Source: Mytilus galloprovincialis
Lineage: Eukaryota; Mollusca; Bivalvia; Mytilida; Mytilidae
DNA: 64,000 nucleotides
Reading direction: 5' to 3'
NCBI RefSeq assembly: GCF_965363235.1
Contig: NC_134844.1
Span: 21,310,646-21,374,645 of the forward strand
Positions 46,295 through 58,700 of this stretch are shown here, one piece after another (within the stretch, counting starts at the first letter, position 1; each line of letters opens with the position of its first letter). Under the pieces are notes generated by a model. It searched no databases, was not told the origin of the DNA, and worked only from the letters and a program-made list of their open reading frames with translations. Made by a program: the position numbers and the translations under genes.

Positions 46295-47146
46295 CCTCTC
46301 GCAATGTGAAGACCAATTGGTGGCCTTCGGCTGTTATCTGCTCCTTGGTCGGGTAATTGTCTTCTTCACATTTCACCCATTTATATTATCAATTGTAGTG
46401 AGGTTCAGAGGGCAGATGAATAGGGTAAGTTGTTTTCTTTGGTAAAATGTATACCAGTAGACAATATATAATATTCATTACAGCAAAATAATGATCAATG
46501 AAATAATTACTAGAACATCGTGCGGTAGATGTTAACTTCGGTCAGAGTTTATTACGGAGATATGATCGGACCAATAAACGGTATCAATTTAACTGCACAA
46601 GAATCAAGTATAATGTGAATTTGATTGTTTGTTTACGATTTTACCTGGAACTCAAAAATACCCCAGTGCACTTTTTATATATATTTTAAGTTTTCCTATC
46701 GCGTACTTGATTTAGGTTATATGAAATATTAATCATAAGTGAGTCGATTTCCAAAATAAAGTTTCTCTTTGGTGCAATAGTGTTCATGAATTTTTTAATA
46801 AAAATGCAAAAAAAACCTTCAACACGCTGATAAATCGTAGATATAAAAATTAGCGTTCTGCACTCCAAAAGCAGATTTCGTCTGCAAAAGACTCATCAGT
46901 GACGTTCGAATCCAAAGGTAAAGTAAAGGCAAAATAAAGAATGATTTCTAGCATAGGAAAGTCTTTTCAAATTTGTTGAGAAACACCAAACAAAAAAAAA
47001 AAACAAGATATTTATGACTCAGAATTTTTTTACTGCAATGAAATGTAATATAATTATGAATATTGTTTTTGACCCTATTTCGTATAAACCGGAGGTGACG
47101 TAGTATGATTGGTGGTATAACACCTTTATACCATTTTCTGACACAA
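46295..47146. repeat. R4 fragment, 366-bp-unit fragment and MITE-like copy in gene B intron 1
   Basis: 46310-46375: TTGGTGGCCTTCGGCTGTTA (R4). 46855-46915: TTTCGTCTGCAAAAGACTCA (366-bp unit). 47071-47146: inverted match to 19553-19600 (GGTGACGTAGTATGATTGGT, GGTATAACACC). Confidence 0.55.
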
Positions 47147-47378
47147 TTTCGTTGAAGTACGCCTGGTTTTTGTTCGGCATAAATAACTTTTTGACGTCTT
47201 CAATGGTTTAAACTTTCATATAATTTTAAGTTTTAGTAATTTTAGGATTCTAAAAGAAGGTGTTGAAATAACGAAAGGTTTAATGCGAAATTATAATATT
47301 TCATCTTGCAAAAAATCTCTGCAAAGTTGAACGCAAAAACATGAACCCTCTTTTCAATAATGCAATCCTATTACTCAC

Positions 47379-47436
47379 CTTGCCGAATTTCAAAAACTAC
47401 TAATAGAAAAATAAATTTCAAAAATACAATCCTCAT
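47379..47436 (-). pseudogene. Gene B exon 1: signal peptide
   Basis: ATG at 47436 reads MRIVFLKFIFLLVVFEIRQ and then a GTGAGT donor in phase 1. It has the same length and phase as gene A exon 1. By itself it looks functional, but the downstream exons are broken. Confidence 0.75.
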
Positions 47437-47505
47437 CTTTTTAAATGAATTAGGAAAACGTCCTTTCCAACATTATCTTTGAATGCCGCTTCTGTTAAAA
47501 TATAT

Positions 47506-47527
47506 AAGTACTTGAAGGCAGGATGTT
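47506..47527 (-). promoter_or_regulatory. Conserved block upstream of gene B start
   Basis: Identical to the 22-bp block 5' of gene A. On the minus strand it is followed by a TATATATTTTAA stretch toward the ATG, a possible TATA-like element. Confidence 0.4.
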
Positions 47528-48164
47528 GGTTTTCATTGGCCTACTGTATATATACATTTGGTATATTTGGCATACAATTTCCTGTTTACTGCATTCAATT
47601 AATTAACGACTGTATATACTATTTACTATCATAAAACAAACCACAGGTACAGATAGGACAATTATTTTCAAAGAAGTCAGCTTTATCTTTTATGTATTGC
47701 TTTGTTTCATGAAAAAAAGAATGACCAACGTAGATACAAGTGTCTTGTCTTATATCTTATTTTGTAAAAAAATCACTCTGATTCAAACAAAAATATGTCT
47801 GAAACTGACATTATCAAGTTGCTTGATTTTATGATTGACAACATTCTTGTTACGTCTGGAGGAAGTTTTTTTTTCAACAAACAATCGGAATGTCAGTAGG
47901 TACCAGCTGTGTCCCTCTTCTTGTCGACTTGTTTGTTTATTCTTATGAGATTGATTTAATATAAAAACTATGTTGAACGCATCTATCCAATCAACTGGAG
48001 ATAAAGTATACAACAAATACAATTTAAATCTAACCTAGCTTTTGGTGGGGTTTGTGTTGTTGTTGTTCCCCTATTTCTGACACTTTGTTAACGCATCCGC
48101 TTAATATAATGGAATTTGATGAGACTGTCGTACAAGTTTAGCGTTATAAAACCAGGTTCAATTC

Positions 48165-48345
48165 ACCATTTTCTACATTTGAAAATGCATGTACCAAGTC
48201 AGGTTTACAACATTTGTTGTCAATTCGTTTAATGTGTTTTATCATTTGATTGTGCCATTTGATTAGGCTTTCCGTTTTGAATTTTAATCGGAGTTCAGTA
48301 TTTTTGTGATCTGATATTTTTGTGTTTTAATTTTGTTTTACTCAC
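48165..48345 (+). repeat. R1 repeat
   Basis: CACCATTTTCTACATTTGAA, CAATTCGTTTAATGTG and GGCTTTCCGTTTTGAATTTT. Confidence 0.65.
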
Positions 48346-48349
48346 ATCT

Positions 48350-48840
48350 AGAAATTGATTTTGATGGTCGGTTTAAAAAAAACTTTACGACAATAGAGAT
48401 GATTTCACCTTCCTTATTGTGAACTCTCCATTGCTATGTAGCAAAACTCCAGCAGCGCATGCATACGGAGTATATATCTCCCAATTGATACGATATTGCC
48501 GGGCTTGATTTTCTATCATGATTTCTTGATAGAGAGTTCACCTGGAAGATATTAAACTAAGAGTTCCATAATGTGAAGTTGAAATGATTCCTCGTAAATT
48601 TTACGGATACCATCACGAGTTGGTTGACCGTAACGGAATATCTGTTTCACAGATAATATCGGATATCTGACCTACCAATTTAGACTATTTACCGGGTTTG
48701 TATAACATGAGCAACACTGCTGATGACACATGTGGAGCAGGATCTGCTTACTCTTCTTCAGGGGCATCTGAGATCACCCAGGTTTTGTTGAGGCTAGTGT
48801 TGCTTGGTGTTTAGTTTTCTATGTTGAGTTTATCGGCATA
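48350..48840 (+). repeat. R3 retroelement-like repeat
   Basis: Same order as 36464-37010: AGCAGCGCATGCATACGGAG, TATCTCCCAATTGATACGAT, CATCACGAGTTGGTTGACCG, ACACATGTGGAGCAGGATCT and TTTAGTTTTCTATGTTG. Confidence 0.65.
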
Positions 48841-48889
48841 TAATTCCTTTTTCTCTAAAACAATGTTTGAGCAAAACAAACATGCATAA

Positions 48890-49505
48890 ACCCGATGCAT
48901 TTGTGTGCACCTGTCCATAGTCAGGAACCTGATGTTCAGTAATTGTCGTTTGTGGGTTCATAAATGTTTCTTGTTTTTTTATAGATTAGACCGTTGGTTT
49001 TCCCGTTTGAATGGTTTTATACTAGACCTTTTTGGGGGCCTTAATAGTTTACTGTTCGATGTGAACCACGGCTCCGTGTTGAAGACCGTACTTTGACCTT
49101 TAAGAGTTAACATTTCAAATTATGACTTGGAAGATGAGTTTTCTCATTGACACTCAAGCAACATCTACTTATATCAATATAATAAGTAAAATTGTAAAAA
49201 AAAAAAGTATAGGGCAGTGTGTTATAATTTTAATTACTTTAATAAAAACTAATATGTCAACAAATAAAAAAAAAAAGATGGCATGTATAAACTCTTTCGA
49301 CAAAGCACATGAAAAATAAGCGATCAACAATATATATATAAAAAAAAACCATTGAAAAAAAGAGGTTATTTTAAATTATGGATAAACGATGACGAATTTT
49401 AATTTTCCATGTTGAAGACCGTACTATGACCTATAATGATTTTTCTTTTACAAGTTGGGGCTTGGATAGAGAGTTGTCTCATTTGCATTCATACCACATC
49501 TTCGT
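48890..49505 (+). repeat. R2 repeat and a second R2 tail
   Basis: 48895-49110 contains CTGTCCATAGTCAGGAACCT and GGCTCCGTGTTGAAGACCGT. 49405-49505 repeats the end (TGTTGAAGACCGTACTATGA, ATTCATACCACATCTTC). Confidence 0.6.
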
Positions 49506-49740
49506 ATATCTACATAAGCGATAAACGATATATCCAAAAAGCATTGAAATAGAGGTTATTTTAGATTGTGAATAAAATATAACCGAATGAGGAATTTTAA
49601 TTTTTCACAAAAAAAAATTAAATCAAATAGAATTGGTAAAATTTACAGACAATCATTTGGTTTTTTAAATAATTGTAAATCATGTCAAAATCATGTCTCT
49701 TTAAATGAATGCTTTGAAAATGATATTTGTTATCAATCAT

Positions 49741-50120
49741 AATAAAATTAACGGTACCAATTTTCTTGCACCAGATGCGGATTTCGACAATACATGTCTC
49801 TTCAGTGATGCTCGTGGCCAAAATATTTGAAATCCAAAGCTTATATAAAAGATGAAGAGCTATAATCCAAAAGGTCCAAAAAGTATAGCCAAATACATGA
49901 AAGGAATCAGAGCTTTGCATGAGGGAGATACATTCCTTAATTTATAATAATTTCTATCATTTTGTAACAGCAAATTTTAATAACACAAAAAATCCGTATT
50001 TTCATGCCAGTACCGAAGTACTGGCTACTGGGCTGGTGATACCCTCGGGGACTAATAGTCAACCAGCAGAGGCATCGACCCAGTGGTAGTAATAAAATTA
50101 ACGGTACCAATTTTCTTGCA
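49741..50120 (+). repeat. 350-bp repeat unit flanked by its own 30-bp head
   Basis: AATAAAATTAACGGTACCAA (continuing identically for 10 more bases) occurs at 49741-49770 and again at 50091-50120, exactly 350 bp apart. Between them is a segment ending in CTGGGCTGGTGATACCCTCG and CAGCAGAGGCATCGACCCAG, shared with the unit at 50840-51236. Confidence 0.75.
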
Positions 50121-50839
50121 TAACATGAGGTATATGTCATGGATGTTCTCTGGTATATTGTTGAAACTTCCAGTTATTCCATGCATTCAATTTTCTTTTC
50201 AACTACTATATTCCTATTTGGAGCCTTAAACATTAAAAAAGTTTTCAATGAAGTTTATTATGAGAATAACAAAACTTGATCTTTGGGCGTCACTAATTTT
50301 TCAAAAACTATGAATTATAAACATTTAGGTCATGACATTTATGAATTGGGTCAATTTGTGGCATATAAAAAATCCTTGTACTTTATAGATCTACATTTTA
50401 TTGTTGTCTAAATACATAAGACATATATTCGGGGTTTTTTTCCAGATTATAAATAAACTGATGTGGAGCAATCTTCCTGTCATCAGATGTTAATCTATTC
50501 ATATGTACTTGACTTAAAGTATCATTTAGTCCTTCGCGAAGTGAAACTTCTTAACTAAGGTAGAGAAATTTCCTAAAGTATAATATTATTTTTTCCTGGT
50601 ACTTTGCTATCTTAAATGTACCAAATACTTTAAGAATTAAATCATATAATATCAATGTAATAAAACATAACGTTAACTGAAAAAGATCAAAATTTAATGT
50701 AACTGCATTTCTATTAATATCATACGGAAACAAGCTATGATAGAACTATCAGAATCCGTTATAGTGCAGCTGTTTGGGCTTGATATTGATCAGTTGTTGT
50801 TGATAGGGAAGAAATTTTCGGAGTAAACTTCTATTCGGA

Positions 50840-51236
50840 AATAAACTCATCAAAGATACCAGGACTAAATTTTGTATATACGCCAGACGCCCGTTTCGTC
50901 TACAAAAGACTCATCTGTGACGCTCAGATCCAAAAAAATTAAAAAGTCCCAATAAAGTACGCAGTTGAAGAGCGTTGAGGACCAACATTCCTGAAAGTTT
51001 AGCCAAATACAGCTAAGGCAATCTATGCCTGAGGTAGAAAAGCCTTAGTATTTACAAAAAATTCAAAGTTTTGTTAACAGTTAATTTATAAATATAACCA
51101 TATCAATGATAATTCTTGTCAGCACAAAAAGTGCTGACTACTGGGCTTGTGATACCCTCGGGGAAATAAATCTCCACCAGCAGTGGCATCGACCCAGTTG
51201 TTGTAAATAAACTCATCATAGATACTAGGACTAAAA
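50840..51236 (+). repeat. 366-bp repeat unit flanked by its own head
   Basis: AATAAACTCATCAAAGATAC at 50840 recurs at 51206 (with T for A and C/T changes), 366 bp apart. The body has GCCAGACGCCCGTTTCGTCT, AGCACAAAAAGTGCTGACTA and GTGATACCCTCGGGG. Head-only fragments of this family are scattered through the window (16396, 46855, 57260, reversed at 3520). Confidence 0.75.
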
Positions 51237-51239
51237 TGA

Positions 51240-52430
51240 AACTACTAAAATAGTAGATGCCTCTACTTAGTAGGTAATCATCACAAATAATATGTTGATT
51301 TATTTGGAAATACCATAAAATATTTCAAAGTTTAATATTAACAACTTCCCCATTTTTTTTATTATAAACATTGCATTTTTTAAATATCAAATTAAATTAA
51401 ATTAAAAAAAAGTAGGGAAAAGATAGATTACTGAGTAAGGGAATAGATTACATAGATGAATTCATAAAATACCTATATGATCAGATAAAACTTTCAAAAG
51501 CTGTTCTAATTTCAAATAGCCAGAATCTGTTCTTGGGTCAAAACCTTTTGAAGGTTATAGTTGTAATAAATTGTTAAATCGTTTTATCGTCTGGTTTGTC
51601 AATTTACCGATTTTGTTCTATTCGACTATTTTTACTATGCGTTGATTCGCATATATTGTTAAGCATAAATAGCAGCAGGAAAGTGACACTGACCTTTTTG
51701 GAGATCTTGAGATCCATTTAGTTTTTCTTTTTCTTTTATGAGATGTCTCTTAGGGTCGTCAATACAATTTGAATAGAATTGATTTGGTTCGTATAATTTT
51801 AATAAAATTTTGAAAAAAATATTTACTTTGACACTTTGACAAAAAAGAAAATTAATCAAAACACTGAAACCACACACTTTCTTCGAAAAATGTCATTGGA
51901 TATATAACAGCTTGTCAAACACTTATTAAAGCCATGAACTTAGATGAATAAATGTCAGCCTTGTATATGCTACGCGTATATGGTGTGGTAGAAATATTAT
52001 GGAATAAAACTTGATAAATACATTAAGCCAATTTTAATGGTTAAAATCATATACATTGCATTGAGTTGTTAATTAACAAGCCAGTGATAATGTCGGTTTA
52101 TCTACACACTAAATCAACAACAGACAACATAATGATATTTGATGGCTGTATTGACCACCTTTATGCATATGAGATCCTCAAATAATACAAAGGGATGCAT
52201 GAAACGGTGATCGGTTGAAACTTTAATTTATGCATAGTCAAACATACAAATAATTCCAAACGGAAAAATGTACCTCTTTAAACAATCAGAACCAAATTCG
52301 ATAAAATAGGTTAACAGAATTACATTGGCACCATGATCAAGGGGATCATCAGATATTCGCATATACTAGAAGACCACCATGTGAACATAAACTATATCAA
52401 GAGAGAAACAACAAATGTTTTTGCTGAAAT
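51240..52430. other. Noncoding stretch, nothing recognised
   Basis: AT-rich. The 72-codon minus-strand frame at 51659-51877 has no recognisable feature. Confidence 0.45.
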
Positions 52431-52910
52431 CGTTTAGGATGTTAGTAAACAGAAGACCTATTTCAAGATAAAAGAATATCTGGAACAAAGATGCAGACGC
52501 ATTAAAAGCAAACACGCAAGTATAGAAGAAGATACGGAAGGTCAATGGACGACAAATACATATCGACCATCCTTCAATTTTTGAAAAGAACCTGAACAGG
52601 AAAATATTCAGAACCGAAATCAGGAAAAAGAACTAAAAAGAAAATATAACAACTTTAAAAACTCCAATAGTAACGTTGAAATCTATTTTAAAAATAAGTA
52701 CGAAGGCATAAACAAAAAGCAATATCTTTATAAATGACTTAAACGTCGATGGAGCCACTTTAAACAGAGAAAGTATCTTACCTGGATGGCATATTCATTT
52801 TAGCAGTCTAGCAGTGCCAACTGAACATCCAACATTTAACTACCAGCATTTACAAATATGTGTAATGGACTTTAAGTAAACTACTCTAGATGAGGTTGTC
52901 CCAAAGTGGA
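52430..52910 (+). mobile_element. Decayed LINE ORF segment
   Basis: At 52720-52860 the frame reads IFINDLNVDGATLNRESILP then GWHIHFSSLAVPTEHPTFNY. This resembles the linker before the reverse transcriptase in mollusc LINE proteins (a V.DG......IL.GW..HF..LA.P... pattern, from memory). The preceding 250 bp are lysine-rich in broken frames. Stops and frame changes are present. Confidence 0.5.
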
Positions 52911-53171
52911 CGGAGAAAGATAAGGTAAGATCATTAAGAAGCTTAATGCTTTCTTAACAACAGAACGTGATTAAATCGTTCAGTTGATTCGTATGTACCA
53001 CCTAAATGGATTTAGGACATTTGAACCATCATTTTCAAATGTAGGATTAAAAGTAAAATAACAAAAATATTGAACTCCCAGGATTACGTCACTCAGTCCG
53101 AATTTGTAATAGAGTTGTTAGCATCTATCTCTATACATGTAGCAACACGAATCCACACTTAATAAATCTTT

Positions 53172-53223
53172 TATATTGAATCGGGAGTAGGACCAAATCA
53201 GGAACATTATAGATGCAACAACT
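53172..53223 (+). repeat. 52-bp segment with a second copy at 53865-53916
   Basis: The sequence starting TATTGAATCGGGAGTAGGAC and ending AGATGCAACAACT appears identical at both sites, 693 bp apart. The second copy interrupts the head of the nested repeat and lies between two copies of CTACGATAGTA (53856-53866 and 53915-53925). Confidence 0.9.
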
Positions 53224-53227
53224 TTTT

Positions 53228-54742
53228 AGCTCACCTGGCCCGAAGGTCCAAGTGACCTTTTCTCATCACTTTGTGTCCGTCGTCGTCCGTCGTCGTCCGT
53301 CGTCGTTAACTTTTACATAAAGGAAATTTTGCCGTTTTTGGTTATTATCTTGAATATTATTATAGATAGAGATAAACTGTAAACAGCAATAATGTTCAGC
53401 AAAGTATGATCTACAAATATATCAACATGACCAAAATGGTTAGTTGACCCTTTAAGTTGTTATTGCCTTTTATAGTCTTTTTTTACCAAATTTTCGTAAA
53501 TTTTTGTAATCTTTTACAAAAATCTTCTCCTCTGAACATACTTGGCCAAATTTAACCAAACTTAGCCACAATCATAATTAGGGTATCTAGTTGAAAAAAT
53601 GTGTGCGGTGACTCAGCCAACCAACCAAGACGGCCGCCATGGCTAAAATAGAATATAGGGGAAATATGTAGATTTTGGCTTATACAGTGTAACTCTAAAA
53701 CCAAAGCATTTAGAGCAATCTGTCAACGGTTTAAATTGTTAATCAAGTCAATATCTATTTGCTGTGAAATTTTCAGATGAATTGGACCACTGGGTGTTGG
53801 GTTGTTGCCCCCAATTGGTAATTTTAAAAGAAATTTTGACATTTTTATGCCCCACCTACGATAGTATATTGAATCGGGAGTAGGACCAAATCAGGAACAT
53901 TATAGATGCAACAACTACGATAGTAGAGGGCATTACGTTTTCTGGTCTGTGCGTCTGTTCGTTCGTCCTTCCGTCCTTCCGTCCCGCTTCAGGTTAAAGT
54001 TTTTGGTCAAGGTAGTTTTTGATGAAGTTGAAGTCCAATCAACTTGAAACTCAGTACACATGTGCCCTATGATATGATCTTTCTAATTTTAATGCCAAAT
54101 TAGTGTTTTGACCCCAATTTTACGGTTTACTGAACTTGGAAAATGGTAGTGCAAATTTCAGGTTAAAGTTTTTGGTCAAGATAGTTTTTGATGAAGTTAA
54201 AGTCAAATCAACTGAAAACTTAGTATATATGTTTCCTGTGATATGATCTTACAAATTTAACTGCCAAATTACAGGTTTTACCCCAATTTCACGGTCAACT
54301 AAACACAGAAAATGATAGTGCGAGTTGGGCATCCGTGTACTATGGACACATTCTTATTGGTTATTATCTTGAATACTATTATAGATAGAGATAAACTGTT
54401 AGCAGTAATAATGTTCAGCAAAGTAAGATCTACAAATAAGTCAACATGACCAAATTGGTCAGTTGACCCCTTAAGGAGTTATTGCCTTTTATAGTCAATT
54501 TTTAACAATTTTCATTTATTTGGTAAATTTTTGAAAATTTTTACAAAATATTTTCCTCTGTAACTAAAGGGCCAAGTTTATTAAAGATAGAGAAAATTGT
54601 AAGTAGCAAGATTATTCAGTAAAGTTAGATCTAAGAACACATCACCATCTCCAAAACACAATTTTGTCATGAATCCATCTGTGTCCGTTGTTTAATATGT
54701 ACATAGACCAAGGTGAGCGACACAGGCTCTTAAGAGTCTCTA
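53228..54742 (+). repeat. AGCTCACC-type repeat (R6) with a nested insertion
   Basis: Starts AGCTCACCTGGCCCGAAGGT, has a GTCCGTCGTCGTCCGTCGTC tract, internal monomer motifs (TTATCTTGAATATTATTATA, TTGACCCTTTAAGTTGTTAT), and ends AGGTGAGCGACACAGGCTCT. The ends are imperfect inverted repeats (AGCTCACC / GGTGAGC). 53848-54353 is a different repeat (TGCCCCACCTACGATAGTA ... CATCCGTGTACTATGGACAC) inserted inside it. Confidence 0.7.
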
Positions 54743-54999
54743 GTTTTAGTGTGGGACCATGCATAAGCGTGAAGTATCAATTGTGATATGTAAACGCCAT
54801 AAGGTTATGCATATGGTTTGTTACTGCTGAGAAATGGAAAGTGGAAATTATCACGTTTCTCATACATTTTAGATTTTGATGTTTATCTGTTTCAATATCG
54901 AGGAAGCGGGATACTGAATGGTTCATAAGGTATTTCTATGTCGTGATGTTACACTATTATTCCAGGTAAAGGTGAAGGTTGATATATATCAAGTAGTTT

Positions 55000-55200
55000 A
55001 AACCCGCTGCATTTGTTTGCACCTGTCCTAAGTCAAGAACCTGTTGTTCAGTGGCTGTCGTTTGTTGAAGTGGTTCATGCGGGTTTGTCGTTTTTTTATA
55101 TGGATTAGGCCGTTGGCTTTCACGTTTGAATGGTTTTACGCTTGTCATTTTACTTCGATGGAGAGGTGTCTCATTGGCATTCATACCACCTCTTTTTATA
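55000..55200 (+). repeat. R2 repeat fragment
   Basis: CACCTGTCCTAAGTCAAGAA, GGCCGTTGGCTTTCACGTTT and CATTGGCATTCATACCACCT. Confidence 0.65.
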
Positions 55201-55455
55201 TTTAGGAAATTTAATCAATGAAGAAATTCATATTAAAAAAACAGGCCAATGTTTGATTTAACCGAGTGTCTCAATATATCATTTGTATCTTTGCAGATAG
55301 CCTTTCCCTTATATGTCATTAGACTAGTATGAAATAAAAGTTACAATATTAACCTCAGTTATAACAGTATGACAAATCTTATATTTCTTCTTCTATATAT
55401 TATAATTTTAGATGATGTGTTCTACTTTGTATCATAATGCATGTAAATACGCTAT

Positions 55456-55768
55456 CTAATTATAAAGTATTGGAAATAGGACGTCGGATTAAGTTTCAGG
55501 AAGATATCATAAATCTATTATTTAGATACGAATTAGATATTTGAGTTGTACACTTAAGCATGTTTTCTTACGGGCAGATAAGACCTTAAATATCGAAAAG
55601 TTTAAATAAACCTAATTATAAAGTATTGGAAATAGGACGTCGGATTAAGTTTCAGGAAGATATCATAAATCAGATATTTAGATACGAATTAGATATTTGA
55701 GTTGTACACTTAAGCATGTTTTCTTACGGGCAAATAAGACCTTAAATATCGAAAAGTTTTTATAAACC
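55456..55768 (+). repeat. Two-copy tandem duplication, unit about 156 bp
   Basis: CTAATTATAAAGTATTGGAA starts each copy (55456 and 55612), and each ends GACCTTAAATATCGAAAAGT. The copies differ at only a few positions, so the duplication is young. Confidence 0.92.
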
Positions 55769-55769
55769 T

Positions 55770-58700
55770 AATGTCAAGTAGAAATAACAGGGAATATTTC
55801 TTCCCACAAAATATTTTTACTACATTTCTCAGTCACAACATACTTCTTTTTCGGACGTAAAAAAATCCGTATTAAATTTATATATATAAGGTTACAATTG
55901 GTTTTTAGAAACGGTTTCACTTTATCGACCTGTTTTATTTCTATTTCTATTTTTGTTTATTTTGTAATTAAGGGATGTCAGTGGTTTCCAGTGAATTCTC
56001 CAATTTCATGTTGGAGAGTATGATCTGAGACATTTTGTTTAAAGATATGGGGGTATTCATCAATGACACAAAATCAGTACATGCACAGCAAAAAACTCAC
56101 AAAAAGCAAAGACGCGTTGTTCAGCTCAGAGTCACAAAGAGGCCTTCAACGCGGAGCAAAAAAAATAAATACCACCTCACTTCCAGTGTATAATGACGAC
56201 TCTAAGCACCGACTGGAGCGTTACTCTTTGCGACATACAACTGTACTTTTCGTTTAGACTTTGTAAATTGAAAAACCACCAAACAACCCGGTGTCAATAG
56301 ACATATTTCCCAGGCCATTTTATCTTGGGGAAGTAGATCGATCTAGATTCCCCTGGAAAAATGGGATGGTCCCAGTTTTCCCTTAGCAAGATGGAGCAAA
56401 ATCAGGATCTTTCTTATATCTTTTCTCTAGAATCATACCCCTGGTTGTTAAAGTCGATAAGAGTTAGTTGGAAAATATTTGTCCATGATCACGCCCATGA
56501 ACCATGTGGATGTGTAACGGGACTTCTTGTATAAAAATGAGGAGGAATGGTATGATTTCCAATGATACAACTATCCACCAGAATTAATTTAAAGTGGTAG
56601 TAACCAATTACAGGCTACCATACTATGTTCAACAACATGAAATACCCATACTGTATAGTCGGCTATTAAAGGTTCGACACGAGTAGGTCATAAGAACCAA
56701 TAGTCAAACACATTTTCTAGTTGAAGCTCACATAAAGAAAGAATTTTGCAGGATGGTTACAGTTGTTGTTTAAAATATACAATTGTGTATAACCTCATCT
56801 TAGAAATGTATTAAGATCTATTTGTTAAACTGTGTTTGCATCGTTTTTATCGTTGATTGATACGGTAATCTCAGTATTTGGTGGAATAGTTTTGTCAACA
56901 TTTATTAATGTTATACAGCAAACTTGTGTTCACCTTATAATGTAAAGTTTTGTCTTCTGTGAATTTATTGGTCAATAATTCTGGTTTGTTCGAGTGTAAA
57001 TTCCTTTCAAGATATTTGCATTAATAAGTAATGTCACTTCGAAGTAGCATATGTTGTCGGAAGCAATGATGAATAATTATAAGGACATCTTGTAATCTTG
57101 AAGTATCCCTTTCATTTATAATGCTTTCAGATCTGAATAAATTGTTTTGACAGATTTGGTCAATACTTGGGATAACATCAGGCCATTTCTAAACGAAATA
57201 TCCAACCCTGGAACGGATAAACATTTTCCTCCGTATAGTTAAATATGTTAATAGTTATCAAAGGTACCAGGATTATAATTTTGTACGCCAGACGCGCGTT
57301 TCGTCTACATAAGACTCATCAGTGACGCTCATATCAAAATATTTATAAAGCCAAACAAGTACAAAGCTGAAGAGTCCAAAGTTAAAACGCAGTCCATACA
57401 CGATAGTGTCTATCCTGTAATCAAAATGCGAATATGTCGGATATTTTGACAAATATATGAATGGGAACCTTTTTTAGAATAGTAACACATAGGTAAAAAG
57501 TTATAGGCCCTAATATCATTCCTTGATTCTAGACATGTTTGTCGTCAAAACGTTACATATGCTTGAAACAACCCAGGCCGAATAAAACAGATAATTTAAT
57601 AAGTCAAGAAAACATGGTTATATGTACATGTATATGTGTTGTCAATATTCCAAGGGACAAGAATGACAATGATAAAAAATTTCCACGGGTGCAAAATGAG
57701 ATCATGCCCGTTTTTCTCTCAGGATACAAACTTGCACATGCGAAAAAAGGCTACATGTATATACCAAGTCATAAAAATAACATACTGCAACAAATATCTT
57801 AAACAAAATAGTTCCGCCGCATAGGTGCAATTTCAAACTATGAAGAATATATTTATTTTGAAATTTGGTATAATTCTTAGTGGTTCTTATTCTTGAATAG
57901 TACAAACATTTATCCACAATTCTTTAACTACTGCAAAGTTCTGTAATATACAATTAGGTTTTGCTGATAAAAGACATTGATATGTAAAAGGTGCATGTAT
58001 AAGTATTTTACCATCCTGTACTTTTAAGTTCGTCCTTAACTATCCTACCAAATATTATTTCATAGTAATTTCGAGAAAAATATCTTCCAACCTAACGTGC
58101 TTTATATTCTTTATTGTATGCTCTGTGTATACTTTTAACATTTTATAATGTTTTAATGTCTAAGAAATTTTAAGTTAAGACAGAAAGATCTTTTTCGTAG
58201 AACACCACGGAAATGAACGTTAAAGAGACACAATAACTCGATAGATCGCGGATGCAAGCGTAACCGTTGAAACCCACAATTTTGTATCATGATCATGTTT
58301 AATCTTTGATGAGTAGTATTATATTGACATCTCACTGATGTATTTATATAAAGTTAGTTTCCTTTTCTGGTATTTTATGATATAAATTGGTTGAAATTAA
58401 CAAGAAATATTACTGCTTGAGGGAAGCTTACTCTATTATTTGCTAATTATCTTTCTAAACAAAGGTTATCTATATATATCTCTAGAGTTATCAGACACTC
58501 AGAAACGAAAGACCTATGACTCCTAACTCATGTTTATTTGCTTATTCTAATTTAGGCTATTGTAGATATATAAATCAAAAGATTTCAAAATATGCAGTCT
58601 CCTATTGTTTATCGGATATCAAAACTGTTTCAAGTTGAAAAAAAGAGATGTAATCATCAGGGTTTTTTAAAACTTGATTTGTCTTATTAAAATCAATTTA

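Larger units (their letters stand above)
36352..47436 (-). pseudogene. Gene B: decayed paralogue of the CCP-CCP-MAM receptor
   Basis: Exons match gene A in order and strand: 47436-47379 signal peptide, 45780-45617 CCP1, 43381-43217 CCP2, 42453-42295 MAM1, 42002-41872 MAM2, 40788-40653 MAM3, 39421-39340 MAM4, 38224-38138 stalk, and 36463-36352 the start of a terminal exon. Lesions: CCP1 is 7 nt short net and out of frame, CCP2 has lost its GT donor, MAM2 has an insertion, a deletion and two TGG-to-stop changes, MAM3 has a deletion followed by a stop, and the terminal exon is interrupted by a repeat and lacks its membrane helix. The signal peptide, MAM1 and MAM4 exons remain open. The introns align with those of A and C, so this is a segmental duplicate and not a retrocopy. 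Confidence 0.85.
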
